A program made the translations under genes and the position numbers. A DNA stretch of 64,000 nt, taken from NCBI GenBank assembly GCA_033439255.1, contig CM065881.1, positions 248,001 through 312,000 of the forward strand, in the 5' to 3' direction. Below are positions 53,671 through 64,000 of the stretch, one piece after another. A model generated the notes under the pieces. The model saw nothing but the letters and a program-made list of their open reading frames with translations, had not been told where the DNA came from and made no database searches. This stretch comes from Hericium rajendrae. Its lineage: Eukaryota > Basidiomycota > Agaricomycetes > Russulales > Hericiaceae. How positions within the stretch are numbered: the stretch's first letter is position 1; each line of letters opens with the position of its first letter.

Positions 53671-55590
53671 CATGTTTCCACGTCGCACGAGATGCCTCGC
53701 TGATCGGATAGTTGGGATGAAAGGAGAGACGAATACACCTGATGGCGATTAGCGAGAAGCAGAACGCATACGAGCAGATACTTGTACAAAGTCAACCTGA
53801 GCATAAGGACACAATTAATACTGATCTTATGAAACTATGACGGTCGTACCGGAATTAGCACGTCATACGTGAATGGTTTTTGATGGCGTCATAGAGATTG
53901 TAGATACAGATCGAGTCGTAGATGGGATCTTGGACGACCCGATGAAGCGGCTGTCGCGAATCTGTCCGTGCATGACGCGTGCGATGGATATTCCCTGTAC
54001 GACAAACGATGTACGTATGATACACCTATGAGCAGATAGCCATACGTCACCGGTGACGGCAGACTCACCCGATCAAGATTCCGTAAACCTTCTCTCCATA
54101 TCTTTCTTAATTTCTTATCATGATCCTAGACATTCTAGCAAGTTCTACGACCTTTCCGAAAGCATGAGGCAATCCGTGATCTTCGCAACACTGTGGTAGA
54201 ATGAACAAAGACCTGAATCCATTCCATGTGAGCGCACGCAATGCCACTGGTAGATCGTCGCCGACAGCAGATCAGCGATAGACGAAGAGTTGGAACCCAC
54301 GCAACGTCTCACGACATGGCCCAGAGAACTTACCACCTACCACAGCATATGCGCATTTAGAGCCTAGTACTCTAAGCACGAGGTCATATGAAGACGATGT
54401 GACCACATACTAACATATGCATTGAACCTATCGAGATGACCATATCAGATGACCGTAGTAACTCCACCAATGTTCTGAGCCACAGAACAGGCGGACCTGA
54501 CCAAAAATGATTAAATGAAAATGTCTGACATTATTCAGTGGAAAACTTAGGCAAAAGAAATGGGCAGTTTAAGTCTCTATCGGACGCAGCCATTGAGAGC
54601 ATCCGAATTTGCGAAAGATCAGATGCAAGCGATTGACGAAAGGGTCTTCTCGTACACTAAACCTCTCGCGAAGTGCGCTGACTGACTTGGGCTTCGACGC
54701 CATGATCAGCACCAGGTCAGGATTTGTCAAAAGTAGGGCAATGATACGCCTTCTTCCGCTGCGACACAGTCTATCAGGCGAATACATAAGAATATAGCCT
54801 TCAGAACCCACTACAAATCTTGAATAGATAGTTCGCGATGTGACGCGGCGACGATAATAAATAATAACAGAGACAACAGACGGGGGAACGGAAGGATGAG
54901 GTTCACCTGCTTATGAGTTTTGTAACTCTTTCTGTACGTCGTCCATCTTTATGAACTTGCCATTTCGAACAGCAATGTCAAGAACGTCAATGCTTGATCA
55001 ACTGAGAGACTATGTCTTCTGTTTCGAACAGAAGTTTGAAACCACATTGAGGATGAGCCGGACAAGGAACGGGGCAAGTGCGCTCTCCGCGCGCGTCCTC
55101 TCCGACACAGAATGATAGAACTCGGATTCTATATCTGCGCGCATGTAGTCACGGTCAGAGCCTCGACATCGAAATGACGAAAAGGGCGGCAGACTATGCT
55201 TGAAAACGTGGAACTATCAGTGAAAGCGTATGCCGATCGAGCGTGACCAAATGAAGGCAGCGAATACATACAAATATAAGTCACCAAATGGATGACAGCG
55301 AGGAAGACCGATACAACAACAGATACAAGACTGAGCGCGAGCGCACTGAGTGCATAGCGCAAACGCCGAAAGCAAACTCGAAGGACCGAGGCGACGCAGA
55401 AGGAGTCACTTTAGGATTTGGGCGCTTGAAGTGCACGCTTGCAATATACTCGTCCGTGCTGGGGTTAGGACGTAACTGCGCAGCAATTGTACATGTTTGG
55501 TTGTAGCCTTTCGCGCGTCTTATTTGTATTTGCGGGTGTTTCGTTGTAGTCTTCATTCCACAGAGTCTACAATACAGATGTAGTGTTGTG
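53671..55590. other. Long intergenic stretch without a supportable gene
   Basis: Only short frames occur (for example 54569-54811 and 55281-55556, minus strand), with no motif I recognise and no consistent splice pattern. A decayed gene is possible but cannot be shown. Confidence 0.4.
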
Positions 55591-55732
55591 CAGGCCCAGC
55601 TTGAAGCCGCCGGCCGAGCCGAGCCAGGCCTGTTTGGGCCGGGCCGAGCCGGTCCAAAGCCGTTTTGGGCCCTGGGGGGATGGCCGGGCTCCGCTCTTTC
55701 TAAGCCCGAGCCGGGCCGGCAGGCCGGGGCTT
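55591..55732. mobile_element. GC-rich hAT-like MITE, copy 1
   Basis: CAGGCCCAGCTTGAAGCC at the left and a reversed right end of AAGCCCCGGCCTGCCGGC, with an interior built of GGGCCGGGCCGAGCC words. The outer word GTGCAGGCCC is shared with copy 2. No duplication is clear. Confidence 0.55.
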
Positions 55733-56690
55733 ATTAGATCTCAGATATGTGACTTCGATACCGCCCCATACACGTCTTCCTCCAGTAGTACGCCTCCACG
55801 ACAGTGGTGTCACACCCAGAGTCAGGTGAGCGCGGCGCTGCCATTTGCATCGTACCACAGCATACAACCCCAGAAGTAGCACAAGTATGGCGCGTTGCTC
55901 GCGCGAAGCTATTCGTGCTCCACGGTGAGTGGGCGCTTTGAGGTGCGAGGCAGGCATCCCAGCCGCAGCCGAAAGTGGCGAGTGCTGTCGATGTCGACGC
56001 CGAATGCCATGTTTAGCAGCAAACTGACATTCTCAAAGACTCTAGGCGATCGGAGGGTGGGGTAAATCCCTCGTCGAGGGCTGCTGGCACAGAGCTGGAG
56101 TCTAGGTGCGTATCTCTTCCCTCCTTCCATCTAACGCATCATTCAGCCGCAGTTCGAGCTGCCGATCACGTCCGGCCTGCCCATCACGTCTGGCTCCGCA
56201 ACCACCACCGCCAGGCTGCCACCCACCCACCCGTCCAAGACTATCTCGCATGCGATTGTGGCAGCGACGCAAGCTGGGTTCCAAGCTCGCAGCATATAAC
56301 AAGCTGAAGGATACGATGATGGTTTCGGAGATTCAAGTAAGTTATATCACCGGCTGTCCTGCTTGCCTACGTTGAGAATACCCTTCTCTCGCACAGCGCC
56401 GCATGTCCTTCTCTCCTTTGATCCCATTGGTCCCCAAGTGAGGATCTTTTCACTGGGAACGACTGTTCAGCAGTTACCCTTGCCTCACCACCCGCTCGTC
56501 CGGTCGAAGTCAGTGAGGATAATCATCTTGTCACACTGGTAAATGCTAGTCGTATCTAACCTCTCGAATGTGATGAGCTCGATCACTGATGTTCTGAGCG
56601 CTCCGACTCGCAGTACCAGAGTATAACATTAGGGAATATAATTGTTTGATACACCAGTTGTTGAAACATTGAATATTGAATATTGAGCAT
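55733..56690. other. Intergenic between two MITEs
   Basis: No gene is supportable. A frame at 56106-56375 is Ser/Pro-rich and unlike a conserved protein. Confidence 0.4.
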
Positions 56691-56837
56691 GAAGCCGCGG
56701 CTTGGGCCGGGCCAAGCTGTGGCCGAGCCTGAGCCTGCACCTCCGGCTCGGCCTTGCCTTTCGACAAGCCTGAGCCCCAGCAGGCCGGGCCGGAGCACTG
56801 CCGGAGCCGGGGCTTTCAGGCCAAGCCGGGCCTGCAC
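56691..56837. mobile_element. GC-rich hAT-like MITE, copy 2
   Basis: GAAGCCGCGGCTTGGGCCGGG on the left and GCCGGGCCTGCACATC on the right, whose complement reads GTGCAGGCCCGGC and matches the start of copy 1. The interior is made of the same CCGAGCCTG words. The sequence is about 147 bp with no ORF. Confidence 0.55.
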
Positions 56838-58066
56838 ATCACTATACAGATGCTTCCGTTCAACTCACCTGGGCAGCATTCTGCAGCTTTCGTCACACGT
56901 CGTCGCGGATCCTTCGCCATCCCGCACAGCAGTGCCGTTCGGTGAGACGGTACTGAACTCGAAGGGCCGCCGTTGGCGACTGAGCTTGCTCGCAGGTCGT
57001 GCGTCATGGCGACGGGTGCGTGTGACAGATGGCATCGAGCACGGAAATCGGCCGAAAAGTAGGTTATGAATAGATGGGTATTTACAGGGCATCGTGGACG
57101 AGGTATATGCCAATTTACAGAGCTACATGATGATGAAGGAGGTACAGACATGGCGTGACATGGACTCGAGCATTAGTGTAGGCATAAATACGAGCAACAC
57201 GTGCAGAAGGCCGGGCAGCGCAGATGTATAGTGTACGAGATCAGAGCGCACAACGCTTGCAGTTCTTTTCTCGTATACCGTGCCAAATAATGCAATGATC
57301 AGCAAGTAAAGACGAAACGGTCATCAACGGTCGAGGACGAGGCAAAGGACACGACGGAGAAATTGTTGCGCGGGAGATCACTATAGAGATAGATTGATCG
57401 AATGACGTGTAGCATATGACGAGATAGAATGCCGCGAATATAAATTCTTACTATAACAGTCCTTTGTTTGTCCGGACGCTGTGCCTGCAGCCGTGCCTGA
57501 CACCATTGTGGCGTGTTCTTGCTCTGTGAGCAAGGACTACATACAGCGCATATAATGATATGACTTACCATCGTTTCCATCGCACATTTACTATCCTCAT
57601 TGACCACGAAACCGTGGCAGGCCAACATGCTGCTCTCTACCCCCCTTCTCCCTCCAATTCAGGGTACCGACTATGGTCTCGAAGGCGCACCTGCTGATAG
57701 TAAACAGCAGTTGACGAAGTTCCGCAAGTACGGTTCGCTGAGGATATGTCGCAGCTACGCGAGCCTTGCAGATTGCATTCTCTGATTTGACTGCGTTATT
57801 CTTTTTCTTGCCCTCGGCAATGCGTTAGAGGTTGGACTACTTGCTCAAAGATTAGAGTGAGTTGTAATTGCTGCAGGGTGGTGCATTTGCTTACCATTTT
57901 TATAGGATCACTAACCTTCCGCCTACAGGTCCTTTCCAGGTCGCCAGGCCTTTCTCTGTCCAGACGTCATCAGCTCTGCCACTTTGGTCTGTCCTCTGTC
58001 CTACTCCCATGACACCCCCATCATTTCATCGCGCATCACGGAGTAGGACACACCATGCACCGAGAA
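56838..58066. other. Intergenic before the MTAP relic
   Basis: Several short unrelated frames occur and I see no gene. The N-terminal half of an MTA phosphorylase, expected upstream of the relic, is not recognisable here. Confidence 0.4.
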
Positions 58067-58655
58067 TGATTTATGTGCGCGTGTCACTCGCGTTCAGCTT
58101 AGTCGGCTCGCTGCGCGAGGAGACACCGCCGGGCACGTTCACGCTTCCTGCGCAGATCATCGATCGTACCAAGAGCATGTGCCCGGCGTCCTTTTTCGAG
58201 GGTACCTTCGTCATCGCCCACGCCGAATTCGGCTACCCATTTAGCCTCAAGTTCACGCGCTAGCTTGAAGCTGCAGGCGCGGCGCGCTCGACAGCAGGAG
58301 CCGCTGCAAGTATATGGAGGGTCCGCATTTATTCATGCGCGCGGAAAGCCTCACTTCTACCAGTGGCGTGGCGAGCTCATCCACATGAGCGTCTTTCCCG
58401 AGACGAATCTCGCGTGCGTGACCGAGATCGGGTATGTCGCCACGCTGCTGCTGAGCTGTCCGGCGTGTCACGCAGTGTCCCCAGCAACGCCCTTGCTGCA
58501 ATTGCGACGGCCTATAACACGTGGCGCCCGCACAAGGTGCCCGTGACAGCTACGAATATATTCAAGATGCTGCACTTGGACGCGGACACTTCACCGCGAC
58601 AATTTTTACGCACCTGCACGAGATCGTGCTCGAGAGCGACATTCTCACCGAGTAG
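58067..58655 (+). pseudogene. S-methyl-5'-thioadenosine phosphorylase relic
   Basis: In the functional enzyme this family cleaves methylthioadenosine in methionine salvage. The plus strand reads LAFSLVGSLREETPPGTFTL, then QIIDRTKSM and ASFFEGTFVIAHAEFGYPFS, a clear match to the family core. The frame then breaks at TAG 58261-58263. Family-like segments continue in shifted frames: MEGP followed by a short insertion, FYQWRGELIHMSVFPETNLA, EIGYV, TWRPHKVPVTATNIFKMLHL, and a decayed HLHEIV end. There are several frameshifts and no start. It was once an MTAP gene or a duplicate and is now dead. Confidence 0.82.
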
Positions 58656-59413
58656 TGCAGTTCTATGTGCCGATTCATCACTATGGACCGTGCGCCAAGC
58701 ATTGCTGATGGTGATTGCAATGGACGCACTTTCTCGTTCCTGCAATGAAGGATAATTGCACGTGATCTGCATCTGTATGCATGAAAGACTGACTTCCTAC
58801 TTACAGAGATTTTGCACTACAAATCTTACCATGTAGTTACTACTACGTTTTGATGTAGACAGTAGGAATATAATCATGAGCTTTGACGAGCCCTCAAATG
58901 GAACATGAACATGTATTCTAACCTTAACAAAGACCGGCGGAGCTGGCGCTCCGCCATGTTTTGACACACATCATGTACCGGTAGGGTACCTGCAAAAATA
59001 AAGCTACACCACGCTACAACTCTGTGGACCTTTGAATAATGCAGGGACCGACTGCACAGCAGAGCCTGATACCTGAGGCTTCCAAGAAGACGGATGACAA
59101 TTGAACCACTAATTCTTGAAGCGTCTAGATTGAGGACAATTATAGCACGCCACATTATGACCTATCAATGTGCCGATAGGCATTGTATTTTGTCTCATTA
59201 AAGACTCTTATGAAAATGGATATACAAAAAAAAATAGAAGAGGGAGGGGGAGAGGATAAGACGAATACACGGAAGGTAGGGAACAGGATAAAATGAAAAT
59301 GATAGATGAGTTGCATAGAGGTGACGACCGAGACATATTCATACAGAAATATCAAACGCACGTTCGCTGGCGTCAAATCGACCTATGCGATGGACACCCT
59401 CGTCACTTCCAGA
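58656..59413. other. Intergenic, relic to small minus-strand gene
   Basis: AT-rich sequence, no gene seen. The minus-strand gene's 3' UTR should lie at 59290-59413. Confidence 0.45.
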
Positions 59414-59958
59414 TTACAGAGCATCTCCACATTCTTCATCGTCCAGCTCTTCGTCGTCAGTCATGTATCCTTCTTGGATCCTTTGTTCTAGCATGGGAGG
59501 GGTGACACCCCACAGTTCCTGGAAATCGACTCCGCCTCCAGGAGTCCGATGAGTGCTCTCCTCCAGTAAGACAGCAAACTGTATGTTCGTGCTCATGACA
59601 ATGGGGATGTCGCGTACACCCCCAGGTTGCTTGTTTGGGGTCATAGGGAATGATCCCACTGTAAATCCAAGCATGATAGTCGAACCTTCTTCCGGATCGA
59701 ACTCCAGACGCTGGAGAGACACATACTTCTCGACGAAGAAGCTTTGGGTACCGTCGTAAAAAGGAACTATTCACATCAAGAAGTTGGATAGACAAACGAG
59801 TCAGCGTGATGACCGAACATAGCAGATGCTCAAGACAATATCCACGTACCCACAGCATCGGCCTGCAACACGGGTTCAAATGCCTTGGCTGACACCTTCC
59901 CAGGAGAAACTATGCCTTTCGTAGCATTAGACGTGACGGAACCTGTCGTGGATTCCAT
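59414..59958 (-). CDS. Hypothetical 153-aa protein with acidic tail, two exons
   Basis: The start ATG is at 59958 (MESTTGSVTSNATKGIVSPG). Exon 1 is 59850-59958. An intron at 59767-59849 (GTACGT to AATAG) joins in phase to exon 2 at 59414-59766. The protein continues QADAVVPFYDGTQSFFVEKY, SLQRLEFDPEEGSTIMLGFT, TPNKQPGGVRDIPIVMSTNI and ends in an acidic tail EGYMTDDEELDDEECGDAL. There is no signal peptide or membrane span. The composition suggests a compact beta-rich domain with a disordered acidic end. I do not recognise a family. Element C inserted 171 bp upstream of the start codon and may have changed its promoter. Confidence 0.68.
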
Positions 59959-60129
59959 GTTCAAAATCAGCTATGCACAAGAAATACCAATACAAATGAG
60001 TCACTCACTCAGCTTAGCTCTAACAGTAGAGAAGGATATTCCCTTATTAAAAGTCTGAAAATAGAGTAGATCCTGCGAGAACACCTTCCCTATGAATGCA
60101 GCTGCATGCGGCCAAAGCAAGTTGAATGG

Positions 60130-60281
60130 TGGAGTGGTCCAAGGGCACGAGCTAAGCCCAGGGATGATGATAGTGCAGACTGGACTACTCTACATGAGGT
60201 GAGACTAGCTATGGACATGCTGACTAAGCCTCGGCATCCTCCGAACCTCTGCATGCAGGGAGCCTCCGGCTCCCTAGTCCA
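60130..60281 (-). repeat. Element C 3' LTR
   Basis: Sense orientation starts TGGACTAGGGAGCCGGAG and ends TTGGACCACTCCA. It is clearly related to the B LTR, including GAGGCTTAGTCAGCATGTCC. Confidence 0.9.
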
Positions 60282-60327
60282 GGTGCCCCCCTCGAAAAAA
60301 GCAACGTCCGCGTCGCTGGTGGACAAC

Positions 60328-62383
60328 CTAAGAACCTAAAACATGAACCCAACCTAGACCTCGAAGAACCCGACCCAACTCCTGAAGACGGGGATCACCC
60401 TGCCAGTCCAAAGGTGAGGCCTCGAGCTTGACCGAATGTGAAACCGGTGGTGAGGATGAGACAATGACTGATGGTCGGTCCACGCGAAGACCAGCGGGAT
60501 GTCGACGTGTGACGATAGGCATGGAAGTGGGAATAAATGGTCGAGGTGGGTGGTGTGAATAGCAAGTAGGGCAGGCTTGAGATCGCCGTGCACGCCGCTT
60601 TAGGGAATCGAACGGCCGCGTGGAGCTGGACCGAAGAATAGAAAAATCGCGAGGCGGGGGAGAAATTAATGGAGCTGTGCAGGAAATGGGGAGCAAAGAA
60701 GCTTCATCCGCCCAGGAAAAGTGCTGGCTATCATTATTTGACATGGAAAAATCATTAGGAGAAGTCACAGATGAGTCGAAAGGCGTATTGACAGTGCCAA
60801 CTGGTGGTGAAATGATTGTACAATGTTGGGTATTGGCGTGTTGTGCGATAGCAGGTGGGACCGTTTGCGTCGTAGAGTTGATGTGGGTAGGCAATGGGGT
60901 ATGGTCCGTCTGGACGGTGGGGACAGCGCACAGAAGTCGGCTCACCTCGAGTCGATACTGCTCGTGTCCTTCGTAAATACCGTCCTTCTTTCCGTCTTTA
61001 TACCCCTCCTCTCGTCCTTCTTTCGTTCCTGACTTCCATCCCGCCTCCATCCCGTCCTGGAAACCAACGTGTTTCCCCTTCTTCAATCCAGCAATCTCGC
61101 CCTTTGCAATCGCAGCCGCGAGGATTTCGCGCAGGAGATCGGGCTCGATCTCGTGAACGGTTCTCGCGCGGGCATGCGCAGAGGCACGTGGGTGATCGGA
61201 GGTGCGAGGCGATGGGGACCCGGTATTGTCGGGCAGAGTAAGGACGTCGGCTTGAACGCCGGTGTCGATGCGCGCAGTCGCGTGGAACATGTCGGTGGAT
61301 GGGGAGAGCGTGGTGTCGGGCAGCGGAGATGGATCCGCGGGGGCATCGGCTTGCACGTCAGTGTGAACGCGCGTAGCGGGAGCGAGTGCGCGGGCTGGGG
61401 CGTCGGACTGAACGCCGATATCGACGCGCGGAGTCGCGGAGTCGATGCGCAGGGTCGTGTTACATGCGGAGGTTGGCGTGGAGGGTGTACACGGGATGGG
61501 ATCATCGGTCTGGACGTCGGCGTCGACGTGTGGGGTTGCATGCGCGGGGGTGAGGTCGTGGATCTCGGCGGCTGGGCTGATGCGCGAGGTCGTGGTGAAT
61601 GCGTAGGTGGGCGGGGTATGTGTGCACGGAATGTCGTCCATCTGGACGTGTACGTCGACGTGCGAGGTCGCGGGGATCGTATTGGTAGGCGGGGAGTGAT
61701 GAGGGCTCGAGACGTCCGCCTGGACGCTCGCATCGACGCTGGAAGGCATACATACCTCGGTACGCGCGAACTCCAGGCCTTCGCGGTATCCGTCCCACCT
61801 CCCGAGCTCGTACCCATCTTGCCATCCCCGGTCCCGCTGCCGCACCTCATTCCTCGCATCTCTCCTCGCATCTCTCCTCGCAATCTCCTTTCCTTCCTCT
61901 AATCCCTCTTTCCAGCCTCGCTCTCGGCCCTCCTCCAGGGCCTTCATTCTAACCTCGCGCCGCGCCTTGATGCGTGTCAGGCTTTGGGCATCCTCGATAA
62001 TGTTCGCGAGGAGTTCCTCGTCAATTTCTTCGATCGAAGTGGCGGGGCAGGTGCGCGGTGCGAGCGCGTCGAATTCGTGGCTGAAGTCCTCGGCGCGACA
62101 GAACAAGTGCGTGGGGCACGCGAGCAAGATGGTCGGCGGGCCCAAAACGTCGATAGCAGTCGCGAGGACCGCGACTGCGGTCGTTGCTGAGGCGGATAGC
62201 GCGGGGAAGGTGCTCTGCGGTGCGGTAAGCGTGTCTGTGTGGTTGCTGACACGCGATTGCTGCGGGGAGTTGGCGGAAACGTCGCTCGACGTGCTGGTAG
62301 GCGTGGTCAACGCGGCTGGGGAGTCTGACTGCTCCGGGCATGAGTCAAGCGCGTGGGCTGCGCGCGGGTGGGGCGTTGCTATG
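60328..62383 (-). pseudogene. Element C protein, N-terminally truncated
   Basis: The frame is open from the truncation point to a stop at 60328. Order is as in B: LATAIDVLGPPTILLACP; helix SIEEIDEELLANI; GX3 array 1 (EEGRERGWKEGLEEGKE and DGYELGRWDGYREG); seven VQTD-like motifs (VQAD, VQMD, VQTD, VQSD, VQAD, VQAD, VQTD). Then helix TVHEIEPDLLREI; GX3 array 2 with twelve glycines at exact 4-residue spacing; FSWADEA; PPRDFSILR; SLKRRARRSQ; and LDWQGDPRLQELGRVLRGLG. The frame kept through 680 codons despite truncation suggests recent loss of the 5' end. Confidence 0.82.
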
Positions 62384-62424
62384 AGTATGTTCAGTCACTT
62401 AGTGCATTGAGGTAATGCCAGGCG

Positions 62425-64000
62425 AGCTTGACAAAGTGCCATTGTTGAATGGTCATCCCGCGCCGGCCCGTCGGTCACAATGTAGCAGTTACTCAATGAC
62501 AGGCCTGCTCCCCTTATGTACCAATAAGTCATTGTCTGGCCTCTGGTCATTTAATCTGTAGTGTCCATTTATCATTGACTGGCCTGGTTCACTATGTACC
62601 AATGGGTCATTGTCTGGCCCACTGGATGTGGTGGGAGGTCATTGGCTGGCCCGTGCTCATGAAGTATCTACTATCCATTTCCCATTGACGGGCCTGTAGT
62701 ATATACCAATGCATCATTGACGGGCCGGTTCTCTTACAATATCGCTGTACATTCATCATTCACCGGCCTGTCCTCTGACGTCCATTGGATCATTGACCGG
62801 CCCATTCCATCCCGCGGGTTGTCAATTGCTCGGCCCGTCCTCCAACGTCCATTGGGTCATTGGCCGGCCAGTCCTTCTATAATACCGCTGTACATTCATC
62901 ATTGACTGGCCCGTCCTCCAACGTCCATTGGGTCATTGACAGGCCCATTCCATCCCGCGGGTTGTCAATTGCTCGGCCCGTCTTCCAACATCCATTGGGT
63001 CATTGGCTGGCCAGTCCTTCTATAATACCACTGTACATTCATCATTCACCGGCCCGTCCTCCAACGTCCATTGGGTCATTGACAGGCCCATCCTCTCATA
63101 TCACCACTGTTCATTCATCATTCACCGGCCCGTCCTCCAACGTCCATTGGGTCATTGGCCGGCCGGTCCTCTTACAATACCGCTGTACATTCATCATTGA
63201 CTGGCCCGTCCTCCAACGTCCATTGGGTCATTGACAGGCCCATCCTCTCATATCACCACTGTTCATTCATCATTCACCGGCCCGTCCTCCAACGTCCATT
63301 GGATCATTGACCAGCCCATCCTCTCATATCACCACTGTTCATTCATCATTCACCGGCCCGTCCTCCAACGTCCATTGGGTCATTGACAGGCCCATTCCAT
63401 CCCGTGGGTTGTCAATTGTTCGGCCCGTCCTCCAACATCCATTGGGTCATTGGCCGGCCAGTCCTCTTACAATACCGCTGTACATTCATCATTCACCGGC
63501 CCGTCCTCCAACGTCCATTGGGTCATTGACCGGCCCATCCTCTCACAATTTCTACTATCAATTCCCCATTGACGGGCCTGCAGTATATACAAATGGGTCA
63601 TTGATGGGCCCGTCCTCTTAGAATATACCATTGTACATTCATCATTGACCGGCCCACTCGATCCCGCGGCATCACAATTGCTCGGCCCGTCCTGTACCGT
63701 CCATCGGGTCATTGACGGGCCCGTCCTCTCACAATAACACTGTACATTGGGTCATTGGCCGGCCCGTCCTTGTACAATGTCTCCTGTACATTCATCATTG
63801 ACGGGCCCGTCCTCCACCATCCAATGGGTCATTGGCTGGCCTGTCCTCCTACCATTTTTACCGTTTATTCATCATTGACGGGCCCGTCCTCTACCGTCCA
63901 TTGGATCATTAACGGGCCGGTTCTCTCACAATGTCTACTGTACATTCATCATTCACCGGCCTGTCCTCTGACGTTCATTGGGTCATTGACAGGCCCATTC
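62425..64000. repeat. Satellite array with 76-bp and 67-bp units
   Basis: The motif ATTGGGTCATTG recurs at 62851, 62927, 62994, 63070, 63146, 63222, 63298, 63374, 63441 and 63517. Spacing is 76 bp except two 67-bp steps, where the unit carries CATCCCGCGGGTTGTCAATTG-like sequence. Units contain TCATTGACGGGCC and GGCCCGTCCTCC, so paired GGGCC/GGCCC words dominate. Divergent units start near 62425. The array runs off the window. Frames open through it are a by-product of the repeat. Confidence 0.9.

Larger units (their letters stand above)
60130..62383 (-). mobile_element. Element C: third GX3/VQTD short-LTR element, 5' truncated
   Basis: A 152-bp 3' LTR (60130-60281) has the same ends as A and B and is preceded in sense orientation by the same hairpin and polypurine tract. 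The ORF follows. Homology to A/B stops abruptly at about 62383, inside the N-terminal part of the ORF, where satellite-like DNA begins. The leader and 5' LTR are missing. Confidence 0.88.

Noticed and set aside
62860-63621. Long plus-strand open frames with repeated GPSSNVHWVIDRP-type peptides
   Set aside because: They follow the satellite period exactly and change frame with the 67-bp units; this is repeat DNA, not a gene.
62425-64000. Regularly spaced repeats as a possible CRISPR array
   Set aside because: The genome is eukaryotic, units are nearly identical throughout with no unique spacers, and no cas-like gene is present.

Overview
This is a GC-rich Agaricomycete (basidiomycete, probably polypore-like) nuclear window. 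The evidence is short GT-AG introns in host genes, FunK1-type fungal kinase genes, a BTB-domain gene, and dense nested Ty3/gypsy elements. About 33 kb of the 64 kb is one nested transposon stack.

Left host block (1-10456): the 3' end of a FunK1-like kinase; tRNA-Ile(AAU); a divergent pair of housekeeping genes (mitochondrial glycine cleavage T protein on the minus strand, coronin on the plus strand); a second FunK1-like kinase on the minus strand; a 97-aa three-exon hypothetical gene; then the 5' piece of an unknown 225-aa gene whose frame resumes at 43346.

Nested stack (10457-43340): element E is a chromodomain Ty3/gypsy retrotransposon with 519-bp LTRs and a 5-bp target duplication, ATCAG. 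It split that 225-aa gene at codon 52. E's 5' LTR was then hit by element D, a minus-strand Ty3/gypsy element with identical 154-bp LTRs and 4-bp duplication CCGC. D's pol was in turn hit twice, 76 bp apart and in opposite orientations, by elements A and B. A and B are short-LTR elements without reverse transcriptase. Each encodes a distinctive protein of about 650-800 aa with glycine-every-fourth-residue arrays and repeated VQ[TSA]D motifs. B, E gag and the extra 3' ORF of E were each further hit by a 2.6-3.7 kb element with short terminal inverted repeats and 2-bp duplications (F1, F2, F3). In every case removing the insert plus one duplication copy restores the reading frame. I therefore regard the order E, then D, then A/B, with F1-F3 last in their own hosts, as well supported.

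Right block (43870-64000): a 4.9-kb inverted-repeat element (G) that carries no coherent gene; a ribonucleotide reductase small-subunit gene with an atypical C-terminus; a BTB gene with one in-frame TGA; two small GC-rich hAT-like MITEs; a decayed MTA phosphorylase relic; a two-exon gene for an acidic-tailed 153-aa protein; a third member of the A/B family (C), truncated at its 5' end; and a 76/67-bp satellite array that runs off the window.

The strongest novelty candidates are two. First is the A/B/C retroelement family, which apparently borrows the machinery of D: it shares D's LTR ends, a hairpin before the polypurine tract, and a leader hairpin supported by covariation. Second is the F1-F3/G class of TIR elements, built around a promoter-like core, an intron with a consensus branch site and, in F1/F2, a perfect hairpin directly after the splice acceptor.
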